Origin: Candidatus Aerophobota bacterium
Lineage (GTDB): Bacteria; Aerophobota; Aerophobia; Aerophobales; AE-B3A
Reading direction: 5' to 3'
Length of the DNA stretch: 46,915 nt
Assembly: GCA_030616535.1 (NCBI GenBank)
Contig: JAUWXE010000001.1
Location: 1-46,915 of the forward strand
Shown here: positions 17,256-24,992 of the stretch, one piece after another
Numbering within the stretch: position 1 is the stretch's first letter
How the letters are laid out: each line of letters opens with the position of its first letter
Position numbers and translations under genes: made by a program
Notes under the pieces: model-generated
What the model saw: the letters and a program-made list of their open reading frames with translations, nothing else
What the model was told of the DNA's origin: nothing
The model's database searches: none

Positions 17256-18055
17256 CTTATATTTTTTAGCTCCTCCTTAGTTAATGGTTTTCTTATTCCT
17301 TCCTCAGTCTCTACTACCACGGTTCCTTTTAGTATATCTTGGGCTATCACCTTCACCTTTTCCCCTTGGCAGCGGACAATTTCTCCTACCCGGGGCAGTC
17401 CTTTCTTTAAAACAGCGTAGGTAGGATATTCGAAATTCAGGCAGCAGCGAAGCCTTCCACATATTCCCGATATTTTGGAGGAGGTCAAAGGAAGGTTCTG
17501 TAGGCGTGCAGCCTCCAGGCTTACCGAATTGAGCTTTTCTTTATGTTTACCTAAAAATAAGGCACAACAAACAGGCCTACCACAAATCCCACAACCTCCA
17601 AAGAGCTGGGGCTCATCTCTTACTCCAATCTGCTGCATCTGTATCCTCACTTTAAAAATAGCAGCCAAATCCTTGACCAAGGCCCGAAAATCTACTCGCT
17701 CTTTGGCTATGTAGTAAAAGGTAATTCGGCTGATCTCTAAAGGGTACTTAGTGGCTATTAGTTTCATAGAGAGCTTGTGAGAAGAGATCTTCTCTAAAGC
17801 TATTCGGTACGATTTTTTCTCAATCTGGTGCCGACGTTCAAATTCTGCTCTGTCTTCCGGGGTCGCTTTTTTTATTTTTTCTCCGCCTAGAAAAGAAGCT
17901 TTTCCGCTACTTGGACAGATAAATTTTACCCTCCCCATTCCCATTCCTTCTCTCAGCGAGTAAAGACACCAATCTCCTTTCTCCAGATTCGTCTTTTTGG
18001 AGATTATGTATACCATTCCACCTGTAGGATAAATTTCTATCCCTACCAGAGCCAT
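17252..18055 (-). CDS. ricT: PSP1-domain protein, RicT (YaaT) family
   Basis: This 267-residue protein carries the PSP1 C-terminal domain and the Cys cluster of RicT: CGICGRPVCCALFLG followed by SGICGRLRCCLNFEY. In Bacillus RicT with RicA and RicF binds iron-sulphur clusters, stimulates mRNA processing by RNase Y and supports tRNA modification. The start is ATG 18055 with AAAGGA upstream. It overlaps the PP-loop gene by 4 bp and lies 22 bp after glyS, so translation machinery and RNA modification genes share a transcript. The C-terminal tail (VVVETEEGIRKPLTKEEL) is short. The call is secure; the physiological role in this organism is inferred. Confidence 0.92.
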   Translation of the reverse strand: MALVGIEIYPTGGMVYIISKKTNLEKGDWCLYSLREGMGMGRVKFICPSSGKASFLGGEKIKKATPEDRAEFERRHQIEKKSYRIALEKISSHKLSMKLIATKYPLEISRITFYYIAKERVDFRALVKDLAAIFKVRIQMQQIGVRDEPQLFGGCGICGRPVCCALFLGKHKEKLNSVSLEAARLQNLPLTSSKISGICGRLRCCLNFEYPTYAVLKKGLPRVGEIVRCQGEKVKVIAQDILKGTVVVETEEGIRKPLTKEELKNIS

Positions 18056-18077
18056 TTTATGGTTCCTTTGACTATAA

Positions 18078-20171
18078 TCATTTTACCTGGAGTTTGGTGA
18101 AATCAGCTATGGAGAGAAAAGTTTTTCCTATTTTACTCAAAAGAGAAAGACGATTTAATCTTAAGTTTTGGTCTTCGCTCATCACTAAAACTCCCTCAAA
18201 GAAGTCATGAATTGAGTGCGTCAAAGTAGAAAGGATTTGATAGGCGTGCGGATAACTTTGCTCATTTAACAATTTTTCAACTTGGAGTTCGATCTTTTTC
18301 CAATGGAGATAAAGATTCCTTTCCTCTTTTTCTTCCAAAAGCTCTTCTCTTACGTGTTCAGGAATCCTGAGCCCCCATTCTTTGGCTTGCTTTAAGATGT
18401 TGACCAACCTCACGATGGCTATTACCTCTTCTTTGAATTCTGATCTGGTGGCAGCACTGCGAAGAGCATCCCCTCTTTTAACCACATCAACAACATTGTC
18501 GAAACCAGCCTTTAAGACGGCTTTAACCTGCTCTGTTTTAACTTCTTTCTCTTTAAGAATGCCGACAATTCTTGCCCGGAGGAATTCTTTAACTTTGAGA
18601 TCAATGCCGGTGGTTTTTTCTCGGTAAAGCTTTAAAGATTCTCTAATCAGGTAGTCTAAACTAATTTGCCATTCCTTATCTAAAATTATCTCAACTATTC
18701 CCTGTGCCTCTCTTCGCAAACCCCAGGGGTCCCCTGCTCCGGAGGGAATAAATCCGGCCCAGAAGGAACCTACCAGAGTGTCAACCTTGTCTGTTAAAGC
18801 GAGGATTGCTCCTTCCTCTGTGCGAGGAAGTCCATCTCCACTAAAGCGAGGCATTCTGTGTTCTAGAATGGCCTGAGCCACCTCCAAATCTTTTCCAGAT
18901 TGAAGGGCGTATTCCTGCCCCATTACTCCATGCAGAGAGGGAAATTCTTTAACCATCTGGGTAACTAAATCCGCCTTACAAAGATAGGCTGCTTCCTTTA
19001 CCTTTTCCTTAATTTTCTTACTCTGTCCCAGATGAGAGGCGATTCTATCAGCAAGCTTTACCAGTCTCATCGTTTTATCATAATAACTACCCAGTTTTTC
19101 CTGAGCAATCATCTCTTTAAGTTCTGATACCCTTTTGTCTAAAGGAGTCTTTTTATCCTCTTCCAGGAAAAACATGGCATCGGCCAAGCGTACGTGAAGT
19201 ACTCTTCGATTACCCTCCAGCACCTCTTCTAAGTGATCTTTATTACCTTCCCTTACTCCCACAAAATAGGCAAGACTTTTTTCCCCATCTCCCACTGAGA
19301 AATGCTTCTGATAATCTCTCAAGCAAGCTTTCAGGACAGGCTGAGGAAGAGAGAGAAATCTTTGATCAAACTCTCCTTTAAATAAAGTAGGATACTCAAC
19401 CAGATAGACTAGCTCCTCCAAAAGATCCTCATCCTCATAAATTCTTGCCCGGGGATAATTTTTTCTTAAGGAAGAGATTATTTTTCTTATCTGCCTAAGG
19501 ATCAGCTTTTTGCGTTCCTCCGGGTCCACTATGACGTAATTTTTTTTCAAAAGGAGAAAGTATTCCTGAGGGGTAGGTACCGAGAAATAAGAAGGAGAGA
19601 GGAAACGATGCCCTCTCGCTTTTCTATGCGAGGAAATTCCGGCTATCTTGAATCTTACCATCTTTTCCCCAAACAAAGCTAAAATAGATCTAACAGGCCG
19701 TCCAAATGAAAAATCTCCTCTTCCCCATCTCATAGATTTAGGAAAATGTATAGATCTGATGAGCTCACAGAAAAGGGAGGAAAGAAGCTTCTCTGTGGGT
19801 TGACTAATTTTCTTTCTTTTTATGTAAACATAGCTTCCTTTTTCTAGTTTTTCTATCCCTAGATCTTCTTTTTTCGTCCCTTTAGCTTTTAGGTAATCTC
19901 TGCCTTTGGGGGTAAGTCTTCCTGCCTCATCAAAAACCATGATTTGAGGAGGACCCATTTCTTTGTCAAAACGCTCTCTCTGGCGAGAAGATAGACCCAC
20001 TACCTGAAAGACCAGCCGTTGAGAACTGCCGAAAGTATTGATTCTTTCATAATCCAAATAGGCTGAGGCAAAAAGCTCCTCCCCTTTTTCTTTAAGCTGC
20101 CTGAAAGCCTCACCAACGAAAGAGGGTGGTAGGTCCTCCACCCCTATCTCTAACAATGCTGTCTTAGGCAC
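18078..20171 (-). CDS. glyS: Glycyl-tRNA synthetase beta subunit
   Basis: This is the beta subunit of the alpha2-beta2 glycyl-tRNA synthetase, about 697 residues from the start I prefer. GTG 20171 gives the canonical N-terminus (KTALLEIGVEDLPPSFV), has AAAGAGG seven bases upstream and gives the family length. The frame remains open upstream to a TTG at 20303, but those 44 codons translate a palindromic element and not conserved protein. Recognisable parts include FPKSMRWG, the KADLVTQMVKEFPSLHGVMGQEYA block, the EHRMPRFSGDGLPRTEEG block and PWGLRREAQGIVEI. It is downstream of glyQ with ricT following. An insertion next to its ribosome binding site may have altered expression. Confidence 0.95.
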   Translation of the reverse strand: MPKTALLEIGVEDLPPSFVGEAFRQLKEKGEELFASAYLDYERINTFGSSQRLVFQVVGLSSRQRERFDKEMGPPQIMVFDEAGRLTPKGRDYLKAKGTKKEDLGIEKLEKGSYVYIKRKKISQPTEKLLSSLFCELIRSIHFPKSMRWGRGDFSFGRPVRSILALFGEKMVRFKIAGISSHRKARGHRFLSPSYFSVPTPQEYFLLLKKNYVIVDPEERKKLILRQIRKIISSLRKNYPRARIYEDEDLLEELVYLVEYPTLFKGEFDQRFLSLPQPVLKACLRDYQKHFSVGDGEKSLAYFVGVREGNKDHLEEVLEGNRRVLHVRLADAMFFLEEDKKTPLDKRVSELKEMIAQEKLGSYYDKTMRLVKLADRIASHLGQSKKIKEKVKEAAYLCKADLVTQMVKEFPSLHGVMGQEYALQSGKDLEVAQAILEHRMPRFSGDGLPRTEEGAILALTDKVDTLVGSFWAGFIPSGAGDPWGLRREAQGIVEIILDKEWQISLDYLIRESLKLYREKTTGIDLKVKEFLRARIVGILKEKEVKTEQVKAVLKAGFDNVVDVVKRGDALRSAATRSEFKEEVIAIVRLVNILKQAKEWGLRIPEHVREELLEEKEERNLYLHWKKIELQVEKLLNEQSYPHAYQILSTLTHSIHDFFEGVLVMSEDQNLRLNRLSLLSKIGKTFLSIADFTKLQVK

Positions 20172-20280
20172 CTGCTCGCCTCTTTGAGATGCTCGAGGGG
20201 GGAAATATCCCCCCTCGACGGCTCGATCGGCAAAGCCGACTCTCGCTTCGCTCGGGCAAGTCGAGCCTGCTCCCCTCTTT
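20171..20280. mobile_element. Small palindromic (MITE/REP-like) element flanked by 15-bp direct repeats
   Basis: The core contains a 10-bp stem of TCGAGGGGGG (20193-20202) and its complement (20209-20218) with loop AAATAT, a second hairpin TCGGC-AAA-GCCGA (20227-20239), and outer arms GCTCGA (20191-20196) and TCGAGC (20261-20266). On either side lie CCTGCTCGCCTCTTT (20171-20185) and CCTGCTCCCCTCTTT (20266-20280), which differ at one base. Read on the minus strand each repeat contains AAAGAGG, the glyS ribosome binding site. Its G+C content is above that of the flanking genes. No second copy was seen in this window. Confidence 0.6.
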
Positions 20281-20389
20281 TTTTCTGATATCTGGTCTGC
20301 CAAGGTTTGCTTGGTAACAATTCAGAGAAATTATTGAAATTTTTATACCTTAGGAATATCTCGGGACTCTTCCCCTCCGTCGCTGTATA

Positions 20390-21250
20390 TCAGCTACCAG
20401 AAATTGGCGAACCCGATTTCTGAAGGTAAAGACTAGCACATCTATTAGCCAGGCGACGTACTCTTTTGATGTGTCTTTCCCTTTCGGCAACTCCCAGGGC
20501 CCCTCGAGCATCTAGTAGATTAAAGGTATGAGAGCACTTGAGGACGTAGTCATAGGCTGGCAGGCAGAGTCCCTTTTGAAGAAGCCTTTTTGCTTCGGCC
20601 TCATAGATCCCAAAAAGTTTAAATTGAGTGAAGGCCTCCACCTCCTCAAAATTATAGCGGGAAAATTCCACTTCACTTTCATATTGAAGATCTTTGTATT
20701 TAATGTGAGAATTCCACTGGAGCTCCCACACATTTTCCACCCTTTGCAGGCACATTCCTATGCGCTCCAGACCATAGGTGAGCTCAACGGAGATCGGTTT
20801 CAGATCAAATCCTCCTGTCTGCTGAAAATAGGTAAACTGGCTAATTTCCATACCGTCCAATCTCACTTCCCATCCCAAGCCCCATGCTCCCAGAGTGGGA
20901 GATTCCCAATCGTCCTCAATGAATTTAATATCATGATGAAGAGGTTCAATGCCTAATTTTTTGAGGCTTTCCAGATAGATAGGCTGGATATCATCAGGGG
21001 AGGGCTTGAGAATTACTTGGTATTGATAGTGGAGTCGCATCCGATTAGGATTTTGCCCATAGCGTCCATCAGCCGGACGTCGGGATGGCTCCACATAGGC
21101 CACTCTCCAGGGCTCAGGCCCCAGGACCCTTAGAAAGGTGGCTGGATTAAAAGTTCCGGCTCCCTTTTCCACATCGTAAGGTTGAAAGATCAAACAACCC
21201 TGTTTTTTCCAGAAATCCTCTAAGGTAGATATAATATCCTGAAAGTTCAT
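20390..21250 (-). CDS. glyQ: Glycyl-tRNA synthetase alpha subunit
   Basis: This 286-residue catalytic alpha subunit begins MNFQDIISTLEDFWKKQGC, followed by the highly conserved PYDVEKGAGTFNPATFLR, EPWRVAYVEPSRRPADGRYG and QNPNRMRLHYQYQVILKPSP blocks that form the glycyl-adenylate site. The length is normal for the family. It charges tRNA-Gly together with GlyS, encoded about 218 bp downstream, an unusually wide glyQ-glyS gap explained in part by the palindromic element. A strong promoter lies at 21338-21366. No T-box-like leader was recognised between promoter and start. Confidence 0.97.
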   Translation of the reverse strand: MNFQDIISTLEDFWKKQGCLIFQPYDVEKGAGTFNPATFLRVLGPEPWRVAYVEPSRRPADGRYGQNPNRMRLHYQYQVILKPSPDDIQPIYLESLKKLGIEPLHHDIKFIEDDWESPTLGAWGLGWEVRLDGMEISQFTYFQQTGGFDLKPISVELTYGLERIGMCLQRVENVWELQWNSHIKYKDLQYESEVEFSRYNFEEVEAFTQFKLFGIYEAEAKRLLQKGLCLPAYDYVLKCSHTFNLLDARGALGVAERERHIKRVRRLANRCASLYLQKSGSPISGS

Positions 21251-21337
21251 CCTGAATTATGAGGTAGTTCTATTTTCTCTTAAGCTCTTATTTCGAGCTT
21301 TTACTTTAAATGCTGTCTCTGGCCCCTAATCCGTTCA

Positions 21338-21366
21338 ATTATAGTGAGTCGACCATGAAAAGTCAA
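21338..21366 (-). promoter_or_regulatory. Promoter of glyQ
   Basis: On the minus strand TTGACT (complement of 21361-21366) is followed after 17 bp by a perfect TATAAT (complement of 21338-21343). Transcription would begin near 21331, leaving an 80-base leader before ATG 21250. Confidence 0.75.
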
Positions 21367-21432
21367 GAAATCCTCGGGGAATGTGCTTGATTATATGGAA
21401 GAATCTAGTTAAGGCAAGGTGGGTTCGCTTTT

Positions 21433-21460
21433 TTGCAAATTTCTAATCTTTTCGTATAAT
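21433..21460 (+). promoter_or_regulatory. Promoter of the DUF362-cinA operon
   Basis: TTGCAA (21433-21438), 16-bp spacer, TATAAT (21455-21460). The -10 box overlaps an in-frame ATG at 21459, so that ATG would not be in the mRNA; this decides the start of the next gene in favour of ATG 21507. Confidence 0.65.
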
Positions 21461-21506
21461 GATAAAATGGGATAATCAGCTATTTGGCAAGGGGGAATAT
21501 GAGGTA

Positions 21507-22664
21507 ATGAATAAACCACAGGTTTCCATAGCTAAATGCCAGAAGATTCATGATTACCTGGGTGTGAGAAAAGCAGTTAAGAAATCTCTTGATCTGATTG
21601 GAGGGCTGGATAGCTTAGTTTCCCCAGGTGACAGGGTTTTGGTGAAGCCAAACCTTATTGGACCCTATCATTATACCACGGGAGCAATAACCAGTCCCCA
21701 TGTGATTAGAGCTTTATGTGAGCTGGCAAAAGAGGCCGGAGCACGGAAAGTAACTATAGCTGATGGATCTGCTGTAGGGTCTAAAACGGAGGAGGTCTTT
21801 GCCGTCACAGGATTGGGCGAGCTTTCCACCAGAATAGGGGCAGATCTGGTCAACTTAAAAAAAACCAAGACCATCTATATGGGAATACCTCAGGGAAAGG
21901 TCTTTAGAAGACTAAAGATTCCCGAAGCTGTTATAGAAGCTGATGTAATTATTAATGCTCCGGTAATGAAAACTCATGATGTCTTTCCGGCAACCTTAGG
22001 ACTGAAAAATATGAAGGGGGTGCTCCAGGAAAAAGATAAAAAGAGATTTCACAAATGGGGACTGGCCCAGTCCATTGTGGACTTAAATAAACTGGTTTTA
22101 CCTCAGGTTACCGTCTTAGATGGTACCGTGGGTATGGAAGGAATGGGACCTGCTCGTGGAACCCCGGTAAATCTCGGAATAATTATCTCTTCTTTCGATA
22201 CTGTGGCTGCCGACTCGGTGGCAGCAGCCGTGATGGGGATTGATCCCTCAGAGATAGAATACGTAAAGCTGGCTTTTGAGCAAGGACTGGGATGTGCTGA
22301 CCTTTCCCGGATTGGGGTGGTGGGTCTTTGTATCGAGGAAGTAAAAAGGCCCTTTGAACGGCTGAAATTAGATTTTAGGGCCTACAGAGAAAAAGGAATT
22401 GAAATTTATGAAAAGGGTGCCTGTAGTGGCTGTAGAAACACCATGCAAGCCGTTATTGCTGATTACATGGAAAGCAAAGGTAGGCTTGGTCTTCTTGATG
22501 GCTATACCCTGATCTTTGGTCAGCAGGTTAAGATTCCGGATAAATTTGAGGGAAAGCTGGTCAATATTGGCCTCTGCACCAGAAAATTTCGAGAAAAGGG
22601 TGAGTGCATTCCAGGCTGTCCTCCTCATCCCCATGATCTGGTAGCTTTCTTTGAGGATAGATAA
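21507..22664 (+). CDS. DUF362 family protein (iron-sulphur related)
   Basis: From ATG 21507 the product has 385 residues. The DUF362 core is clear: VKPNLIGPYHYTTGAITSPH, VTIADGSAVGS, DVIINAPVMKTH and the LKNMKGVL stretch. The C-terminus has a Cys-rich segment (CSGCRNTM, then CTRKFREKGECIPGCPPHP) that probably binds a metal or iron-sulphur cluster, as in many members that end in a ferredoxin-like part. Function is unknown for the family. Two ATGs are possible; 21459 is disfavoured because a perfect TATAAT overlaps it. GAGG lies just before 21507. It leads a plus-strand series of five genes. Confidence 0.85.
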   Translation: MNKPQVSIAKCQKIHDYLGVRKAVKKSLDLIGGLDSLVSPGDRVLVKPNLIGPYHYTTGAITSPHVIRALCELAKEAGARKVTIADGSAVGSKTEEVFAVTGLGELSTRIGADLVNLKKTKTIYMGIPQGKVFRRLKIPEAVIEADVIINAPVMKTHDVFPATLGLKNMKGVLQEKDKKRFHKWGLAQSIVDLNKLVLPQVTVLDGTVGMEGMGPARGTPVNLGIIISSFDTVAADSVAAAVMGIDPSEIEYVKLAFEQGLGCADLSRIGVVGLCIEEVKRPFERLKLDFRAYREKGIEIYEKGACSGCRNTMQAVIADYMESKGRLGLLDGYTLIFGQQVKIPDKFEGKLVNIGLCTRKFREKGECIPGCPPHPHDLVAFFEDR

Positions 22665-22733
22665 AGGTGTCGATGGCCTCCGGCTTGTGTTATTACCACG
22701 ATGGGCTAAAATATAAATTAAGGAGGCACCTAC

Positions 22734-22952
22734 GTGGACGATGAAAAAGATTTTCGGAGAATGATTGACGATCTTAAATCTTACGTGGAAGGCTTGGAAA
22801 AAGGCTTTGATAGATTCTTAAAAAGACATCATCCCATTATAGAGAAAATAAAGAGTTCAAAGCCCATCAAGGAATTTTATGGATCAGAATTAAAGCCTTA
22901 CATTCAGCGGCTTGCAGAAGTGGGGAAGAAGTTGGAAGAGATCATAAAATAG
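22734..22952 (+). CDS. Small helical protein of unknown function
   Basis: This 72-residue protein starts at GTG 22734 behind an excellent AAGGAGG site eight bases away, which makes it very likely real. It is highly charged (Lys, Glu, Asp) with no Cys and is predicted almost entirely helical, with heptad-like hydrophobic spacing (MIDDLKSYVEGLEKGFDRFL, then a second helix around LKPYIQRLAEVGKKLEEIIK). It may form a coiled coil or helical hairpin. I do not recognise a family. It sits 69 bp after DUF362 and 28 bp before cinA in the same direction. Confidence 0.7.
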   Translation: MDDEKDFRRMIDDLKSYVEGLEKGFDRFLKRHHPIIEKIKSSKPIKEFYGSELKPYIQRLAEVGKKLEEIIK

Positions 22953-22980
22953 AGTGATATTCTCTAAGGACAGGTAAAAA

Positions 22981-23460
22981 ATGTCTTTGGAAGAAGAAAT
23001 TGGCAGGCTCTTAAAGAAGCATAGACTCACCCTGACTATTGCCGAATCAGCCACGGGGGGCCTGTTGACTCATCTGATAACCAATGTTTCCGGAAGTTCC
23101 GAATATTGTGAAGGAGGTATGGTTACCTACAGCAACCGCATGAAAGAAGAAGAACTAGGCGTTAAAGAGGAAACTTTAAAGAAGCACGGAGCGGTAAGTT
23201 CTCAGGTTGCCGAAGAGATGGCCTCTGGAATAAGAAGAAAAAGAGGTGTTGATGTAGCTCTCTCAACCACCGGTATAGCTGGCCCCACTGGAGCCACACC
23301 GGGAAAACCAGTGGGATTATTTTACATTGGGCTCTCCTCCAAACGGGGGACTCTTTCCAGGAAATGTCAGTTTCAGGGAACGAGACTTCAGAATAAGCAA
23401 AGCGCGGTGGAGCAAGCTCTCTCAATGTTAAAACACCATTTATTAAAGCACTATTCTTAA
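22981..23460 (+). CDS. CinA-type nicotinamide-nucleotide amidohydrolase (short form)
   Basis: This 159-residue protein is the stand-alone C-terminal CinA domain (PncC), lacking the N-terminal MoCF-like domain of full CinA. Signature blocks are TIAESATGGLLTHLITNVSG, GGMVTYSNRMK, GAVSSQVAEEMA and TTGIAGPTGATPGKPVGLFY. The family deamidates NMN to NaMN in the pyridine nucleotide cycle. The start is ATG 22981, with AAGGACAGG upstream. A NUDIX gene follows after 11 bp, suggesting a nucleotide clean-up or salvage unit. Confidence 0.93.
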   Translation: MSLEEEIGRLLKKHRLTLTIAESATGGLLTHLITNVSGSSEYCEGGMVTYSNRMKEEELGVKEETLKKHGAVSSQVAEEMASGIRRKRGVDVALSTTGIAGPTGATPGKPVGLFYIGLSSKRGTLSRKCQFQGTRLQNKQSAVEQALSMLKHHLLKHYS

Positions 23461-23471
23461 GGATATCGATT

Positions 23472-23885
23472 ATGAAAGAAAAACACGTGGTTACCTCTTT
23501 TCTTGAATACGATAATAAAATCTTAATCCTGAGAAGAAGCCAAGCGGTTGGTACCTACCAGGGAAAATGGGCCGGGGTGAGCGGATACATAGAAGAAGGA
23601 AACACCTCCTTTGAGCAGTCACTGGAAGAGATAAAAGAAGAAACAGGTCTTTCTCAGGTCGATCTTGAGCTAATAAAAAAAGGCAAGGTTTTGGAAGTCA
23701 TGGACGAGGATCTGGGAAGAAAATGGATCGTTCATCCTTACCGATTTCGAGTTAAAGACCCCACCAGGCTCAGAATCGACTGGGAACACAAGGAAGCAAA
23801 GTGGATACTTCCGCAAGATATTGTCAAATATTCTACCGTGCCAAAATTAAAAGAGACCTGGGAAAGGGTGGAGAATGAAAACTGA
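23472..23885 (+). CDS. NUDIX hydrolase
   Basis: This 137-residue protein has a NUDIX fold. The box reads GYIEEGNTSFEQSLEEIKEETGL: the EExG core that binds metal is kept (EETGL), but two consensus positions are altered (the first Glu is Asn, and the Arg of the REUxEE motif is Glu). It would hydrolyse a nucleoside-diphosphate-linked compound; the altered box makes the substrate uncertain and activity slightly doubtful. ATG 23472 follows GGATATCG. The last 11 bases overlap the next gene, giving tight coupling with the eIF2B-like protein, a pairing also known to me as gene fusions in some archaea. Confidence 0.88.
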   Translation: MKEKHVVTSFLEYDNKILILRRSQAVGTYQGKWAGVSGYIEEGNTSFEQSLEEIKEETGLSQVDLELIKKGKVLEVMDEDLGRKWIVHPYRFRVKDPTRLRIDWEHKEAKWILPQDIVKYSTVPKLKETWERVENEN

Positions 23886-24780
23886 TGTTATGAGGGAAGT
23901 TGCCAGGCGGATTGAGAAGATTAAGACTGATCGGGTACATGGAGCCAGCCAGCTTTCTAGACAAGCTCTAGAAGTGTTGAAATTAGTAATAAAAAAAGGT
24001 TCGGGCTCAAAGAACAATTTCCTTGAACGACTAAAAAATGTTGGAGCAAGGCTCATAAAGGCGCGCCCTAGTATGGCTCCTATAGCCAACATCACAGCGC
24101 GGCTCATCTATGAAGTATTCCAGGTGTCTAAGGGAAAAGAACTCGATTTCTTGAGGGATTTTGCCTGTTCTAAAACAGAGGAGCTTAAAAGATCCTCTAA
24201 ACTTTGCCTTGAAAAAGCAGCCACTCGTGGAGCCGAAATAATCGAAGACAGTGATAGGATAATGACTTGCAGCTACAGCTCAACTATTAAAGAGGTCTTT
24301 AGGATAGCCCATCGAGGTGAAAAAAAAGTTCGGGTTTGGGTTTTAGAATCCAAGTACAAAAATAGATCTTATGGTAAAATAATGGCGGAGAAGCTTTGCC
24401 GACAGAAAATTTTTGCTCGCATCGTTCCTGATGTTGCCATAAAGGATTGTATAAGTGAGGTAAGGAAAGTTTTGGTGGGTGCTGATTCTGTACTTCGGGA
24501 TGGTGGCCTCGTTAATGGCATGCCTACCTATGAGCTTGCCCTGTCAGCTAAAGGCAAACTACCATTTTACGTAGTTTGTGAGACGCTCAAATTTAATCCC
24601 CGAGTCAGTAGCAAGCAGGTCAAATTAGAAGAAGGTTTTGATCTCACTCCACCCGAGTTAATAACCGGAATAATAACCGAGGTCGGAACGTTTAAACCCG
24701 AAAATGTCACCCTGCAAATGAGAGGATTAGACAGCCGCTTCGGTGTGTTTAGGACTCTTGTCAAAGCTAAGCATTATTAA
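23875..24780 (+). CDS. eIF2B-like / ribose-1,5-bisphosphate isomerase-like protein
   Basis: This 301-residue protein belongs to the eIF2B alpha/beta/delta, MtnA and R15P-isomerase superfamily. Visible blocks are HGASQLSRQALEVL, KARPSMAPIANI, IMTCSYSSTIKEVF and VGADSVLRDGGLVNGMPTYELAL; the Asp of GADS is kept. Where R15P isomerase has its catalytic Cys (THCHS) this protein has a Ser, with a Cys shifted by one residue, and the NKIGT motif reads NGMPT. It may therefore bind rather than isomerise a sugar phosphate, or use another substrate. ATG 23875 lies inside the NUDIX gene end, so the two are translationally coupled. Confidence 0.82.
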   Translation: MKTDVMREVARRIEKIKTDRVHGASQLSRQALEVLKLVIKKGSGSKNNFLERLKNVGARLIKARPSMAPIANITARLIYEVFQVSKGKELDFLRDFACSKTEELKRSSKLCLEKAATRGAEIIEDSDRIMTCSYSSTIKEVFRIAHRGEKKVRVWVLESKYKNRSYGKIMAEKLCRQKIFARIVPDVAIKDCISEVRKVLVGADSVLRDGGLVNGMPTYELALSAKGKLPFYVVCETLKFNPRVSSKQVKLEEGFDLTPPELITGIITEVGTFKPENVTLQMRGLDSRFGVFRTLVKAKHY

Positions 24781-24992
24781 TTTGGCTACCGCCGGGATTT
24801 TGGGTAGTAAGATATTCTCTTTTCTTTAGGTATATCCGGTTACCTCGGCCAGTTCCTTGTAGTGCCTCTTCGAAAATACTCACTCCAACTCCGGCATTGA
24901 TAGCGTTTCCCACTGGAGCTCCTCTGGATTCTTTAATATAGGCACATTCTGTGAAAGGCAAAAAGTGAAATTGAAAGAAGGAGGCAACACAA
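24781..24992. other. Gap of 212 bases with one unplaced minus-strand frame
   Basis: On the minus strand 24767-24961 is open for 64 codons (MPFTECAYIKESRGAPVGNA and on), with a protein-like composition but no ribosome binding site and no family I recognise. It may be a gene fragment. No RNA gene or terminator is evident. GGAGG at the right end serves the next gene. Confidence 0.3.

Noticed and set aside
20172..20303. 44-codon N-terminal extension of GlyS
   Set aside because: It translates the palindromic element, starts with TTG without support, and the conserved GlyS N-terminus begins at GTG 20171.
21251..21330. T-box riboswitch before glyQ
   Set aside because: I looked for the conserved T-box sequence and a terminator in the leader and found neither.
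23875..24780. Calling the gene ribose-1,5-bisphosphate isomerase or MtnA
   Set aside because: The catalytic Cys position is Ser and the NKIGT motif is changed, so only the superfamily is supported.
24767..24961. 64-codon minus-strand frame as a gene
   Set aside because: There is no ribosome binding site, it overlaps the end of the eIF2B-like gene, and no family was recognised; kept only as a note in the gap entry.
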